Of a stretch of 50,113 nt of DNA, positions 16,913 through 29,010 are shown piece by piece (the first letter of the stretch is position 1; every line of letters begins with the position of its first letter). Position numbers and translations under genes: made by a program. The notes beneath the pieces were generated by a model, which saw only the letters and a list, made by a program, of their open reading frames with translations, made no database searches and was not told where the DNA came from. Origin of the DNA: an uncultured Caulobacteraceae bacterium (GTDB lineage Bacteria; Pseudomonadota; Alphaproteobacteria; Caulobacterales; Aquidulcibacteraceae); the NCBI GenBank assembly GCA_902826145.1, contig CADEDT010000005.1, forward strand, positions 1-50,113, written 5' to 3'.

Positions 16913-17803
16913 ATGGCCGCTGCTGATCTGAATCGTACACAAGAACGCAAAGCCAATACGTCGAACGGCGGGATGATGCTCTTGCTCACCCTGCTCGTTC
17001 TGATTGCACTGATCTACTTCACGGTTGAGCTGATCCGGAACGAGAATGCCGTGGGCGGCGTCGGCACCATCGCGCTGGCTTTCCTTTTCGTTCTGCAGCT
17101 CTGCGGCTTCTACTCGCTGCAGCCTAACGAAGGCGCGGCGATCACCCTCTTCGGCAACTACAAGGGCACGGACCGCCAGCCAGGCCTGCGCTGGGTCCTG
17201 CCCTGGTACACGAAGAAGAAGATCAGCCTCCGCGTCCGCAACGTCACCGGCGAGAAGCTCAAGGTTAACGACAAGCGAGGCAACCCGATCGAAATCGCCG
17301 CCGTCGTCGTGTGGCGCGTCACCGACACGGCGCAAGCGCTGTTCGACGTCGACGCCTACCAAACCTTCGTCGACATCCAGATCGAGACCGCCGTGCGCGA
17401 GATCGCCTCGCACTTTGCCTACGATCACGCCGAGCACGAAGAACCGACATTGCGCACTGACGCCGACCAGGTCTCGAGCCTGCTGCGTGAAAAGCTGCAA
17501 GAGCGCGTCTCGGTCGCGGGCGTCGTCATCGACGAGACCAAGCTCAGCCACCTCGCCTACGCGCCTGAAATTGCCGGCGCGATGCTGCGCCGCCAACAGG
17601 CAGAAGCCGTGCTCGCCGCACGCCGCTACATCGTGCAAGGCGCGGTGCAGATGGTCGAGCACGCGCTCGAGCAGCTGAGCGAACGCGACATCGTCAAACT
17701 CGACGACGAACGCCGCGCGGCGATGGTGTCGAACCTGCTGGTCGTCCTCTGCGGTGATCGCGACGCCCAGCCTGTCGTCAACGCGGGCTCGCTCTACCAG
17801 TAG
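16913..17803 (+). CDS. SPFH (band 7/stomatin-like) domain membrane protein
   Basis: A 296-residue protein starting at ATG 16913 with AGAGGG upstream. Residues 19-36 and 45-68 are two membrane-spanning stretches ([38 protein letters not shown]). The SPFH domain follows: [80 protein letters not shown], then the coiled-coil start [20 protein letters not shown]. Such proteins build large ring or cage assemblies in membrane microdomains and often hold proteases. It heads a tight operon with a ribbon-helix-helix protein (11 bases downstream) and a CPBP membrane protease. The pairing with a protease agrees with the role of HflK/C-like proteins in controlling proteolysis, but that link is inference. 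Confidence 0.9.
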   Translation: MAAADLNRTQERKANTSNGGMMLLLTLLVLIALIYFTVELIRNENAVGGVGTIALAFLFVLQLCGFYSLQPNEGAAITLFGNYKGTDRQPGLRWVLPWYTKKKISLRVRNVTGEKLKVNDKRGNPIEIAAVVVWRVTDTAQALFDVDAYQTFVDIQIETAVREIASHFAYDHAEHEEPTLRTDADQVSSLLREKLQERVSVAGVVIDETKLSHLAYAPEIAGAMLRRQQAEAVLAARRYIVQGAVQMVEHALEQLSERDIVKLDDERRAAMVSNLLVVLCGDRDAQPVVNAGSLYQ

Positions 17804-17814
17804 GCGCACCGGCC

Positions 17815-18009
17815 ATGGCTGCAGAACGCAAAGCCTTCGCGCTCAGGTTAGATCCGGCGCTGCATGACGCGATCGCCCGCTTGGCAAACACCGAGCTGCG
17901 CAGCGTCAACGCCGAGATCGAATTCCTGCTGCGCGAAGCGCTGCGCGCCCGCGGCGTGCGGCTCGGCGAGCCAGCGCCGGCGGAAGACAACAAAAACGGG
18001 GGTGAGTGA
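17815..18009 (+). CDS. Arc-like ribbon-helix-helix DNA-binding protein
   Basis: A 64-residue protein with the full ribbon-helix-helix fold: strand KAFALRLDPALHDAIARLA (RLD-P start), helix A (LHDAIARLANTE) and helix B (SVNAEIEFLLREALRARG, with the typical N-A-E-I-E). The strand residues that insert in the DNA groove would be K6, F8 and L10. The tail (EPAPAEDNKNGGE) is disordered. It begins 11 bases after the SPFH gene and its stop overlaps the next start, so the three are co-translated. SPFH genes are often followed by such a small Arc/CopG-like gene in alphaproteobacteria. It may autoregulate the operon or act as a non-toxin partner. No toxin gene is adjacent. Confidence 0.8.
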   Translation: MAAERKAFALRLDPALHDAIARLANTELRSVNAEIEFLLREALRARGVRLGEPAPAEDNKNGGE

Positions 18010-18896
18010 TGTCGAAGACGCAAAAATCCATCATCTTCCTGGCAATCACGTTCGCGATCTCTTGGGCGATCGTAGTCGGCAGCTGGGCGCTCAAGCTGCA
18101 CGAAAATCCGGTCATGCTGACGCCAGTGCTCGGCGCTTCGATGTTCGGCCCTGCCATCGCGGCCTTCATCTGCGCGATGGCGTTCGAGAAAGGCCGCCGC
18201 GCTGAATCTTTGGGTCTGCGCTTCAAGCCAAACTGGTGGTGGCTCGCGGCCTTCGTGACGCCAATCCTGATCGCGGCCACATCGGTGGCGCTGTCGATCG
18301 CATTCGGCGGCAGCACCTTCGTCGACCCTGCTGCAGGCACGATCGCCATGGTCGAACAGGTGGCGCCTGACCAGGCCGAACAAGTTCGTGCACTGGCGCC
18401 GATCTTGACGCCGCTCTTGCTGGTGCAACTACTTGTCGGCTGCTTGATCAACGCGGTGGTGCTGACGTTCAGCGAAGAACTCGGTTGGCGCGGCTATCTG
18501 CATGACCTGTGGCGTGGCGCTGGCTTTTGGCGCGCATCAGTCAGTACGGGTTTCATCTGGGGCATCTGGCATGCGCCCGCGATCTTAGTCTTCGGCCTAA
18601 ACTACCCGGACAACCGCGCGGTGGGCGTCGCCTTGTTCGTGGCCTTCTGCATGCTGCTCGCACCCCTCCTCACTTTCATCCGAGACCGCGGCGCGTCGGT
18701 GTGGGCGGCGGGCATTTTCCACGGCGCCTTCAACGCCGTCGGCGGGCTCACGCTGATCATGCTGAGCAACCCAGTGTTTCCGTGGAACGGCGTCGTAGGC
18801 ATCGGCGGCTTCATCGCCTTGGCGCTAGGCGTGGCGGTCATGTTTGCTCTACAGCGCGGCGGACCGCGTGTTGAGCCAGCGCCGGTTCAAGCCTAA
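18009..18896 (+). CDS. CPBP family intramembrane glutamic endopeptidase
   Basis: A 295-residue polytopic membrane protein with eight or so hydrophobic segments. CPBP (type II CAAX-prenyl-protease-like, ABI) motifs are all present: E156-E157-x3-R161 in FSEELGWRGYL, IWGIWH188 for motif two, and H238-GAF-N242 for motif three. Family members cut proteins within the membrane, and some bacterial ones confer bacteriocin immunity or process peptides. The ATG at 18009 shares one base with the preceding stop (TGATG); the GTG three bases earlier is the alternative. It is the third gene of the SPFH operon, where the scaffold could recruit it. Catalytic residues look intact. Substrate unknown. Confidence 0.9.
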   Translation: MSKTQKSIIFLAITFAISWAIVVGSWALKLHENPVMLTPVLGASMFGPAIAAFICAMAFEKGRRAESLGLRFKPNWWWLAAFVTPILIAATSVALSIAFGGSTFVDPAAGTIAMVEQVAPDQAEQVRALAPILTPLLLVQLLVGCLINAVVLTFSEELGWRGYLHDLWRGAGFWRASVSTGFIWGIWHAPAILVFGLNYPDNRAVGVALFVAFCMLLAPLLTFIRDRGASVWAAGIFHGAFNAVGGLTLIMLSNPVFPWNGVVGIGGFIALALGVAVMFALQRGGPRVEPAPVQA

Positions 18897-18905
18897 GGAC
18901 CACAC

Positions 18906-19277
18906 ATGAAGATCACGCCGTATTCGCCGAACACGGAAACGGCGTTTGCTGAAGCCTGCGAAGTCACCGGCTTCTCGCGGCTCCTCTTCATCAGCGGACA
19001 AGTTCCGACGGACGAAAGCCAGGTCGTGCCGCCGGACTATCCCAGCCAATACCGGCTGGCGTGGTCGAACGTGGAACGTCAGCTCAAGGCAGCCGGCATG
19101 AGCTTCGACAACCTGGTGAAGGCGACGATCTTCCTGTCCGACCGCTCGCTCATCGCACAAAGCAAAGGCCTCCGCGCCAGCATCCTCGGTCAACGGACGC
19201 CAGCGATCACCATTGTGCTCACAGGCATCTACGACGAGGCGTGGTTGCTTGAAATCGAGGCCGTTGCAGCAGCGTAG
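18906..19277 (+). CDS. RidA/YjgF/UK114 family protein (no catalytic Arg)
   Basis: A 123-residue small trimeric-fold protein. Typical features are the N-terminal YSPNTETAFAEACEVTGFSR, FISGQVPTDES, the YRLAWSNVERQLKAAGMSFD helix and the closing LLEIEAVAAA. In RidA itself the signature P-A-R-x-x-V carries the Arg needed for hydrolysing 2-aminoacrylate-type imines. Here the segment reads TPAITIVLTGIYD, with Ile in place of that Arg, so it is probably not an imine deaminase and belongs with the other Rid subfamilies of unknown activity. It starts 9 bases after the CPBP gene and is likely the last gene of the SPFH operon. A 14-bp palindrome overlaps its stop codon. Confidence 0.85.
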   Translation: MKITPYSPNTETAFAEACEVTGFSRLLFISGQVPTDESQVVPPDYPSQYRLAWSNVERQLKAAGMSFDNLVKATIFLSDRSLIAQSKGLRASILGQRTPAITIVLTGIYDEAWLLEIEAVAAA

Positions 19278-19290
19278 TCTTGTACAAGAC
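19277..19290. promoter_or_regulatory. Perfect 14-bp palindrome GTCTTGTACAAGAC
   Basis: It overlaps the last base of the Rid gene stop codon and lies 66 bases before the three-gene cluster starting at 19356. It could be an operator for that cluster. No T-run follows, so it is not a usual terminator. Confidence 0.4.
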
Positions 19291-19355
19291 ATTCGCTCCA
19301 GTCCCATCTTGACTTCACCCCACGCGCCATTTCAATCTATGATAGCGGGGGCCTC

Positions 19356-19805
19356 ATGGAACGGCTGAAGGTATTTGAGCTGGTTGTAGCCTTGGCCGCG
19401 CTTGTGCTTTCCGTTGTCGCACTCTGGCGCCAGCAAACCTATCCGTATCAAGAAACGATCTTCGCGGAGCGCGTGACCGCCGTCGCCGCGCTTAACGAAA
19501 CAGTCGAACAGTCCGTATCTGTGGGTCTAAGCGCCGTTGGAACGACGCCGGACTCAATCGCTCAGGCCCAATTTGGCGAGACACTCCCTCGAATGTACTC
19601 GGCCTTCGATCGTGTCGACCTCCTTATGCTGGATGCGTTGCAGAATGAGCGCGATGCTTATCGGCAGTCGGCGGAGAACTTCATCGACACGATCGACGAC
19701 TCCGATGTCAGGCAAGCTGAAGACCGCGCTTCAGAGTTGCAAAGCGCGAGAAGGCGCTTTGAGGCGGCGTTCCGTGACTCCTACATTGGCAGATATGAGC
19801 CATGA
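19356..19805 (+). CDS. Hypothetical membrane-anchored protein
   Basis: A 149-residue protein that I do not recognise. Residues 5-24 are one N-terminal membrane helix (KVFELVVALAALVLSVVALW) followed by RQQ, which suggests an N-in anchor with the rest outside the cytoplasm. The remainder is predicted to be almost all alpha-helix, with amphipathic stretches (ETIFAERVTAVAALNETVEQ; MYSAFDRVDLLMLDALQNER; EDRASELQSARRRFEAAFRD) likely to form a helical bundle or coiled coil. The start overlaps nothing, and the stop overlaps the next start by four bases (ATGA), so it heads a coupled cluster of three. Function unknown. Confidence 0.7.
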   Translation: MERLKVFELVVALAALVLSVVALWRQQTYPYQETIFAERVTAVAALNETVEQSVSVGLSAVGTTPDSIAQAQFGETLPRMYSAFDRVDLLMLDALQNERDAYRQSAENFIDTIDDSDVRQAEDRASELQSARRRFEAAFRDSYIGRYEP

Positions 19806-20368
19806 GCACCCGCGCGATTGTAGCATCGCTGAGCGTCACCCTCGCCGCGTGCGCCTCAGCGTCAGTTGAAGATCAGCTGGCCCGTCAAGCGTATTATGGC
19901 CTGACGCCGGCCAGTTATGGAACGCTTCGAGATGGCCCCGGTGATCGGTATTGCAGATACTCCGAGGCCCTCATCCGCAATGCCAGACCCTCCCGAAGCC
20001 AACGCGGCAATCGCGAAGCGCAAGCGGATGAGACCATCGCCGCTGAGCAACTTCAGCATCACTTTGCGAACCTTGTCGGCTCGACCATGCATCAGGGCTG
20101 GCTGTCGGGCGGCGCCGTCGTCGCCATTATTGACCGCACTCCTAACCGGGTGGTCTTCTGGCGCGTAGTGACAGAGACGCCTTATACGTCAGTTGAGGCC
20201 GCAGCCGCGCAGTATTGCGAGACTCGCGGTCTTCGATCTCGGACTGCGGGGCAATCTTTCAGTTGTTCGCAGGTCTATCAACCAATCCGCGGACAACCCA
20301 TACAAGGGCAGAACATCGATGTCCGGATGCAACAAACCTACGCCATCAGCGCATTCAACTGCCGTTGA
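19802..20368 (+). CDS. Hypothetical lipoprotein
   Basis: A 188-residue predicted lipoprotein. Residues 1-17 are a lipoprotein signal (STRAIVASLSVTLAAC) with lipobox LAAC and Ala at +2, which by the E. coli rule would favour the outer membrane. The mature part is not recognised. It has an Arg/Gln-rich central stretch (NARPSRSQRGNREAQADETI), a hydrophobic strand pair (GAVVAIIDRTPNRVVFWRVV), and five further cysteines that may form disulfides in the periplasm. It is translationally coupled to the gene before (ATGA) and overlaps the next by 50 bases. Second gene of an undescribed envelope cluster. Confidence 0.7.
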   Translation: MSTRAIVASLSVTLAACASASVEDQLARQAYYGLTPASYGTLRDGPGDRYCRYSEALIRNARPSRSQRGNREAQADETIAAEQLQHHFANLVGSTMHQGWLSGGAVVAIIDRTPNRVVFWRVVTETPYTSVEAAAAQYCETRGLRSRTAGQSFSCSQVYQPIRGQPIQGQNIDVRMQQTYAISAFNCR

Positions 20369-21149
20369 TCGCTCCCGTCGCAGCCTGCTGTTTGGTGCAA
20401 GCGCAACAATGCTGGCGATGCCGGCCGAGGCGATCACACAATGCCGAGTGCCTGGATACCGAACGGTTATTACCTGTGGGACGTATTGTTCCGACGCGAC
20501 ACAGCGTTGCGCATGCCAATATCGCGCGCTGTTTCCGGGCGAGGATGACATCAGGCGCAACAACACTCTCGTCGGCGCCGTGCTCGGTGGGGTCATCGCA
20601 TACGCCATGGGCCGACCTGACCTGGTTCTCGGCGCGATCATTGCAGGCGGTGTGATTGGCGGTGTGCTTGACGGTCGCGACACGTACATTCGCTACCGAG
20701 TGGCGCGCGCCAACGGAAATATGAGGCGAGCTCTTTCGAGTGTTGTTGAAGATCGCCGCGCCAGCGAAAGCTACATCTCCTCCATGGCGTATGATGACGC
20801 AGCGCTGGTTTTTGAACGGACTCTGGCTGAACTTGAGCTACAACTAGAGAACTTGCCCGCGCGCGCGCCAAGAGCGCGCGCTCGGCAGATAAACGCGAAC
20901 ATCGAGTTTAGCGAGGAGTTGGCCTCGCTACTGGGATCAACGCACACAAATTCTCAGCAAGGCCTGCAGATTTCGGACGACGCCTCTGTCGAACTGGCGC
21001 GCGCCGCCAACGTGGCACCTACCCAGGGTAATGCAACGATCAGAACATCGCTAGCGCGTCGCGGCGACCTGCGAGAACCGTACTGGCAGCGTTATCGTCG
21101 CGTTCGCCGCAACGCCTACTACGTAGCACAAGTGGGACGTCAGGGTTGA
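20319..21149 (+). CDS. Hypothetical exported protein with twin-arginine-like signal and glycine zipper
   Basis: A 276-residue protein of unknown function. ATG 20319 overlaps the previous gene by 50 bases and has AAGGGC upstream; earlier in-frame starts would overlap more. Residues 19-37 read RSRRSLLFGASATMLAMPAE, a twin-arginine-like export signal ending AEA. Next is a Cys-rich segment (six Cys in about 30 residues: QCRVPGYRTVITCGTYCSDA and QRCACQY). Residues 80-115 hold a glycine-zipper hydrophobic region (VGAVLGGVIAYAMG, then VLGAIIAGGVIGGVLDG), which could enter a membrane. The rest is helical with Arg-rich parts and a basic C-terminus (YWQRYRRVRRNAYYV). The Cys-rich region beside a Tat-like signal could hint at a folded metal or disulfide domain, but this is only inference. 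Confidence 0.65.
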   Translation: MSGCNKPTPSAHSTAVDRSRRSLLFGASATMLAMPAEAITQCRVPGYRTVITCGTYCSDATQRCACQYRALFPGEDDIRRNNTLVGAVLGGVIAYAMGRPDLVLGAIIAGGVIGGVLDGRDTYIRYRVARANGNMRRALSSVVEDRRASESYISSMAYDDAALVFERTLAELELQLENLPARAPRARARQINANIEFSEELASLLGSTHTNSQQGLQISDDASVELARAANVAPTQGNATIRTSLARRGDLREPYWQRYRRVRRNAYYVAQVGRQG

Positions 21150-21246
21150 CCTGAACCAGGTACTTGCCCCACCCGCCTGCTTGCCGTAAGCACGCGCGAT
21201 CCGCTGAATGGATCGATTCTTAGCCGCACAAAGCGGGCGGAGACGC

Positions 21247-24524
<3,278 letters not shown>

Positions 24525-24528
<4 letters not shown>

Positions 24529-24554
24529 CGTCGGGCCGGATCGGACACAGATTT
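24525..24554 (+). promoter_or_regulatory. Possible promoter for greA
   Basis: TTGACG (24525-24530) overlaps the carB stop codon and is followed, after 18 bp, by AGATTT (24549-24554). The -35 is good and the -10 poor. If real, greA has its own promoter besides readthrough from carB. Confidence 0.3.
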
Positions 24555-24586
24555 TCATCTCCTAGTCGGACTATTACACCACACCC

Positions 24587-25060
24587 ATGGAAAAAATCCC
24601 AATGACCGCCGAGGGTTATACCGCCCTCGACGCAGAGCTAAAGCGTCTCAAGACGGTGGAGCGCCCAACGGTGATCCAGGCGATCGCGGAGGCGCGCGCC
24701 CACGGCGACCTGTCCGAGAACGCCGAATATCATGCGGCTAAAGAGCGCCAGGCCTTCATCGAGGGCCGCGTGACTGAGCTTGAGGACAAAATCGCCCGGG
24801 CTCAGATCATCGATATCTCGAAGCTCTCCGGCAAACAGGTCAAATTCGGCGCGACCGTGAACCTGCTCGACGAGGATTCCGGAGCTAAGGCCAAATACAA
24901 GATCGTTGGCGAGGACGAGTCCGACGTGAAAGGCGGCAAGATCTCCATCACCTCCCCGATCGCGCGTGCGCTGATCGGCAAGGAGGAAGGCGACGTCATT
25001 GAAGTCATGGCGCCGGGCGGTCCGAAGTCCTACGAAATCACCAAAGTCAAATACCTCTGA
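24587..25060 (+). CDS. greA: Transcription elongation factor GreA
   Basis: A 157-residue factor that enters the RNA polymerase secondary channel and stimulates cleavage of backtracked RNA. Residues 1-75 are the antiparallel coiled coil, with the acidic tip D41-L-S-E44 in [17 protein letters not shown]. The C-terminal FKBP-like domain (about 80-157) shows [42 protein letters not shown] and YEITKVKYL. All family features and the length are standard. It lies 58 bases after carB in the same direction and 23 bases before the ELM1-like gene. Confidence 0.97.
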   Translation: MEKIPMTAEGYTALDAELKRLKTVERPTVIQAIAEARAHGDLSENAEYHAAKERQAFIEGRVTELEDKIARAQIIDISKLSGKQVKFGATVNLLDEDSGAKAKYKIVGEDESDVKGGKISITSPIARALIGKEEGDVIEVMAPGGPKSYEITKVKYL

Positions 25061-25083
25061 CGTTGCAGCCGGGCGGGGGCTGA

Positions 25084-26091
25084 ATGCGCAGCGCCGGCTA
25101 TCAGCCAGCAGAGCCACTGAATGTGTGGACCGTCACGGACGGCCGCGCAGGCATTGAGGCGCAAGCTCTTGGGCTTGCTGAGGCGATCGCGCGGCGCGCA
25201 CCGATCTCGCTGACGACGAAGCGCGTGCGCCTTCGGACGCCGTATTCGTGGATGCCGGCGGGCCTCGTGCCCGCGCCAATCAACGCAATGACCATCGACT
25301 CAGATCGCATCGACCAGCCTTGGCCCGATATACTCATCGGCTGCGGCCGCGCCTCGATCCCGTTCTCACTCGGCATGCGTGACTGGTCGAACGGCAAGAC
25401 GCTCGTCGTGCAGTTGCAAGACCCACGCATGAACCCGCGCGAGTTCGATGTTGTCGTGCCGCCAATGCATGATGGACTGGAGGGGCAGAACGTCATTCCA
25501 ATCGTCGGCGCTTGCCATCGCGTCACACCGGAGCGGCTCGAAGACGCGCTTTCCGAGTACAAATCGGCAAATCTTGAGGAGCTACCGGCGCCGCGTTTCG
25601 CCGTGCTGATTGGCGGAAAATCCAAGCGCCAGGACATCTCCGCGGCCCGAGCGCGCGAAATTTCGGACTCGCTCGCCGCCGTGCAGCGCGAAACCGGCGG
25701 CACGTTGATGGTGACGCTGTCACGCCGCACCGGCAATGCGGCGCGCACGCAGTTTCGCACCTGGCTCGCACCGCACAGCGCCATCTTCTTCGAGGGCGAA
25801 GGGGCCAATCCCTATCCGGCCATCCTCGGCGCGGCGGACCACATCTTCGTCACCGCCGACAGCGTGAACATGGCGACGGAAGCCTCCGCCACCGGCAAGC
25901 CCGTGCACATCCTCGCGGTCGATGGCAGCGCGGGGAAACTCACCCGCTTCCACCAAAGCCTGGCGCGGCGCGGTTGCGCCCGGCCTTTCAATGGCAAGCT
26001 TGAGACGTGGTCCTACCCGGCGCTGTTGGAGACGGATCGCGTGGCTGCGGCCGTGCTCACCGCGTGGGCGGCTCGCGTTCGCCCCAACTAG
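25084..26091 (+). CDS. ELM1-like (mitochondrial fission ELM1 / COG3660) family protein
   Basis: A 335-residue protein of the ELM1 family, found in alphaproteobacteria and, as a mitochondrial fission factor, in plants. It has a GT-B glycosyltransferase-like fold. Visible landmarks are VWTVTDGRAGIEAQALGLAE near the start, DILIGCGRASIPFSL, VVQLQDPRMNPREFDVVVPP, then RFAVLIGGKSKRQDIS and, in the second half, ADHIFVTADSVNMATEASAT and GKPVHILAVDG. These last motifs correspond to the nucleotide-sugar-binding half. Activity in bacteria is not known. GGGGG lies just upstream of the ATG. Likely co-transcribed with greA. It converges with the response-regulator gene, overlapping by four bases. Confidence 0.85.
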   Translation: MRSAGYQPAEPLNVWTVTDGRAGIEAQALGLAEAIARRAPISLTTKRVRLRTPYSWMPAGLVPAPINAMTIDSDRIDQPWPDILIGCGRASIPFSLGMRDWSNGKTLVVQLQDPRMNPREFDVVVPPMHDGLEGQNVIPIVGACHRVTPERLEDALSEYKSANLEELPAPRFAVLIGGKSKRQDISAARAREISDSLAAVQRETGGTLMVTLSRRTGNAARTQFRTWLAPHSAIFFEGEGANPYPAILGAADHIFVTADSVNMATEASATGKPVHILAVDGSAGKLTRFHQSLARRGCARPFNGKLETWSYPALLETDRVAAAVLTAWAARVRPN

Positions 26092-26435
26092 CTCAGCAGC
26101 TTCTCAATACCGGCACGCAGCTCGGCGTCAGTGAGCGGCTTGGTGAGCACGAGCGCTTTCTCGAGCGAAGGCGGCAAGTTCTTGACCGCGTCATAGCCAG
26201 TGCAAAACGCCACCGGCACGCCGCGTTCCGCCAGAACCGCGCCAATCCCAACGCTAGTCTGCCCCGCCACGTTCGCGTCCAGCAGCGCCGCATCCGGCGT
26301 GTCCGAAGCAATCAGCGCCTCGGCCTCGGCGATCGTGTGCGCAGGCCCGAGAACAGCGTAGCCCATGTCGGCCAGCCGCTCCTCCAGTTCCATGGCAATG
26401 AGCGCATCGTCCTCGACGACCAGAATTCTGCGCAA
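26088..26435 (-). CDS. Single-domain response regulator (receiver)
   Basis: A 115-residue receiver domain with no output domain. The phosphorylation chemistry looks complete: acidic pair D9-D10 in VVEDDALI, acceptor D53 in ALLDANVAG, Thr in AFCTGYDAV and Lys in LVLTKPLTD. It resembles the small receivers common in alphaproteobacteria that accept phosphate from HWE or HisKA_2 kinases. The only fitting start is TTG at 26435, with GGAG very close upstream (two bases), so translation may be weak. No histidine kinase lies nearby. It is divergent from trxB. Confidence 0.85.
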   Translation of the reverse strand: MRRILVVEDDALIAMELEERLADMGYAVLGPAHTIAEAEALIASDTPDAALLDANVAGQTSVGIGAVLAERGVPVAFCTGYDAVKNLPPSLEKALVLTKPLTDAELRAGIEKLLS

Positions 26436-26533
26436 AGCTCCGTCCGCCCGTTGTCTGAACCCTATCCCCGGCGATCAGCATAGCTGTGGAAAAAGCCTAT
26501 GCAAATCGAAGCGTCAGCGCCGTTTAACTGTGA

Positions 26534-27604
<1,071 letters not shown>

Positions 27605-27656
27605 CTAAGCTTCACACACGCAACAGACGCGGTATCCTCCCGGCAGAGGCGGGCGA

Positions 27657-28994
27657 ATGCGTGTCGCGATTTTTGCCGGACTTGCGATCGTGTTGGCGGG
27701 CGCGCCACTGGCGTTCGCGCAGACGCGCGAAGATGCCGACCTTTGCGCAAACGGCGAAGGTGCTGCGGCGAGCGCAGCGTGCACGCGTGTTCTTGAAGCA
27801 ATGCCAGCAGACAACGCCCGGCGCCACGAAATCTTGGAGCATCGCGGCTGGGCTTCGTTTGACCAAGACCAAGTCGACCAAGCCCGCGCGGACTTCACCG
27901 CTGCACAAACCCTGGCGCCGAACAGCTACCAGGCCGCTGTCGGCTTGGGCGCGGTGCATATCCGCAGTCGAGATTACAATAGCGCAGCAATCGCCTATTC
28001 GCACGCGATCGAATTGAACCCAACGGCCTTCGCCTACAGCGCCCGCGGCTCGTCTTTCCTCTACCTTGAGGACTATCCCCGCGCGATCGCCGACTATACG
28101 GCGGCGCTCGCGCTCGATCCCAACAATGCGGATGCGTACAACAATCGCGGTTGGGTCTACTATCTTCAGAATGACAACACGCGCGCATTGCAAGACTACA
28201 ACCGTGCGCTTTCCATCCGCCCTCACGCCATCGACTTCAACAACCGCGGCCTTGTGCATTCCGCTTTGCGCAGAAACGCCGAAGCGATCGCGGACTTTGA
28301 CGAGGCTACCCGCCTCGATCCGAGCCTCTCAGAACCATTCTTTAATCGCGGACAGGTCTACGAGCGATTGGAGCAAGAAGACCGTGCGCTGGCGGACTAC
28401 ACACAAGCTATCCGGGTTTCGCCGCAATATGCGCGGGCCTACGAGGCGCGCGCGCTGTTGCTACAGGATCGGCGAGACAATGAGGCGGCGCTAGCGGATT
28501 TCGACACTGCGCTGCGCATCGCCCCTGATCGCATTGAGTCACTGATCGGACGCGGCGTTGCACGGCGCGCGACCCGTGACTATCAGGGCGCACTCACCGA
28601 CTACGCCCGCGCCTTGGACATCGCCCCGAACCGGGCATACGTATGGAGCAATCGCGGCAACGTTTATCGTGATCTCGACGATTTCGAACACGCGATGTCC
28701 GACTTCAACACGGCGATCCGCCTGGCGCCCCACGATCCGCGTTTCTTCTACAATCGCGGCGCCCTCAACTACGACCGGAATGAAATTGAAGCCGCGCTTG
28801 CCGACTACAGCGAAGCTATTCGCCTCAGCCCCGGCTATGTTGACGCTCTCTACGGCCGCGGCGACATCTATTTGCTGCAAGGACGCGTGGACGACGCTAT
28901 TCACGACTTAGAGACAGCCGCCCGCCTCGCGCCGGATCGTCAGGGCATTCGCGATCTGTTGAATCAAGCGCGCTCGCGCGGGCGAGCACTCTGA
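27657..28994 (+). CDS. Exported tetratricopeptide-repeat protein
   Basis: A 445-residue exported scaffold protein. Residues 1-21 are a signal peptide (RVAIFAGLAIVLAGAPLAFA, cut before QTRED). Then follow about eleven TPR units of the Y-x-N-R-G type (NNRGWVYYLQNDNTRALQDY; NRGQVYERLEQEDRALADYT; NRGNVYRDLDDFEHAMSDFN; YGRGDIYLLQGRVDDAIHDL) ending RDLLNQARSRGRAL. Two cysteines near residues 32 and 43 sit before the first repeat, in the same place as in the TPR protein at 9819-11084, so the two may be paralogues. It is downstream of trxB by 52 bases and converges with the serine hydrolase gene. Partner proteins unknown. Confidence 0.85.
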   Translation: MRVAIFAGLAIVLAGAPLAFAQTREDADLCANGEGAAASAACTRVLEAMPADNARRHEILEHRGWASFDQDQVDQARADFTAAQTLAPNSYQAAVGLGAVHIRSRDYNSAAIAYSHAIELNPTAFAYSARGSSFLYLEDYPRAIADYTAALALDPNNADAYNNRGWVYYLQNDNTRALQDYNRALSIRPHAIDFNNRGLVHSALRRNAEAIADFDEATRLDPSLSEPFFNRGQVYERLEQEDRALADYTQAIRVSPQYARAYEARALLLQDRRDNEAALADFDTALRIAPDRIESLIGRGVARRATRDYQGALTDYARALDIAPNRAYVWSNRGNVYRDLDDFEHAMSDFNTAIRLAPHDPRFFYNRGALNYDRNEIEAALADYSEAIRLSPGYVDALYGRGDIYLLQGRVDDAIHDLETAARLAPDRQGIRDLLNQARSRGRAL

Positions 28995-29010
28995 AAATGA
29001 CCGACGCAGC

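Noticed and set aside
26091..26110. tRNA-like string TAGCTCAGCAG
   Set aside because: It lies at the overlap of two convergent genes and lacks a T-arm and acceptor stem.
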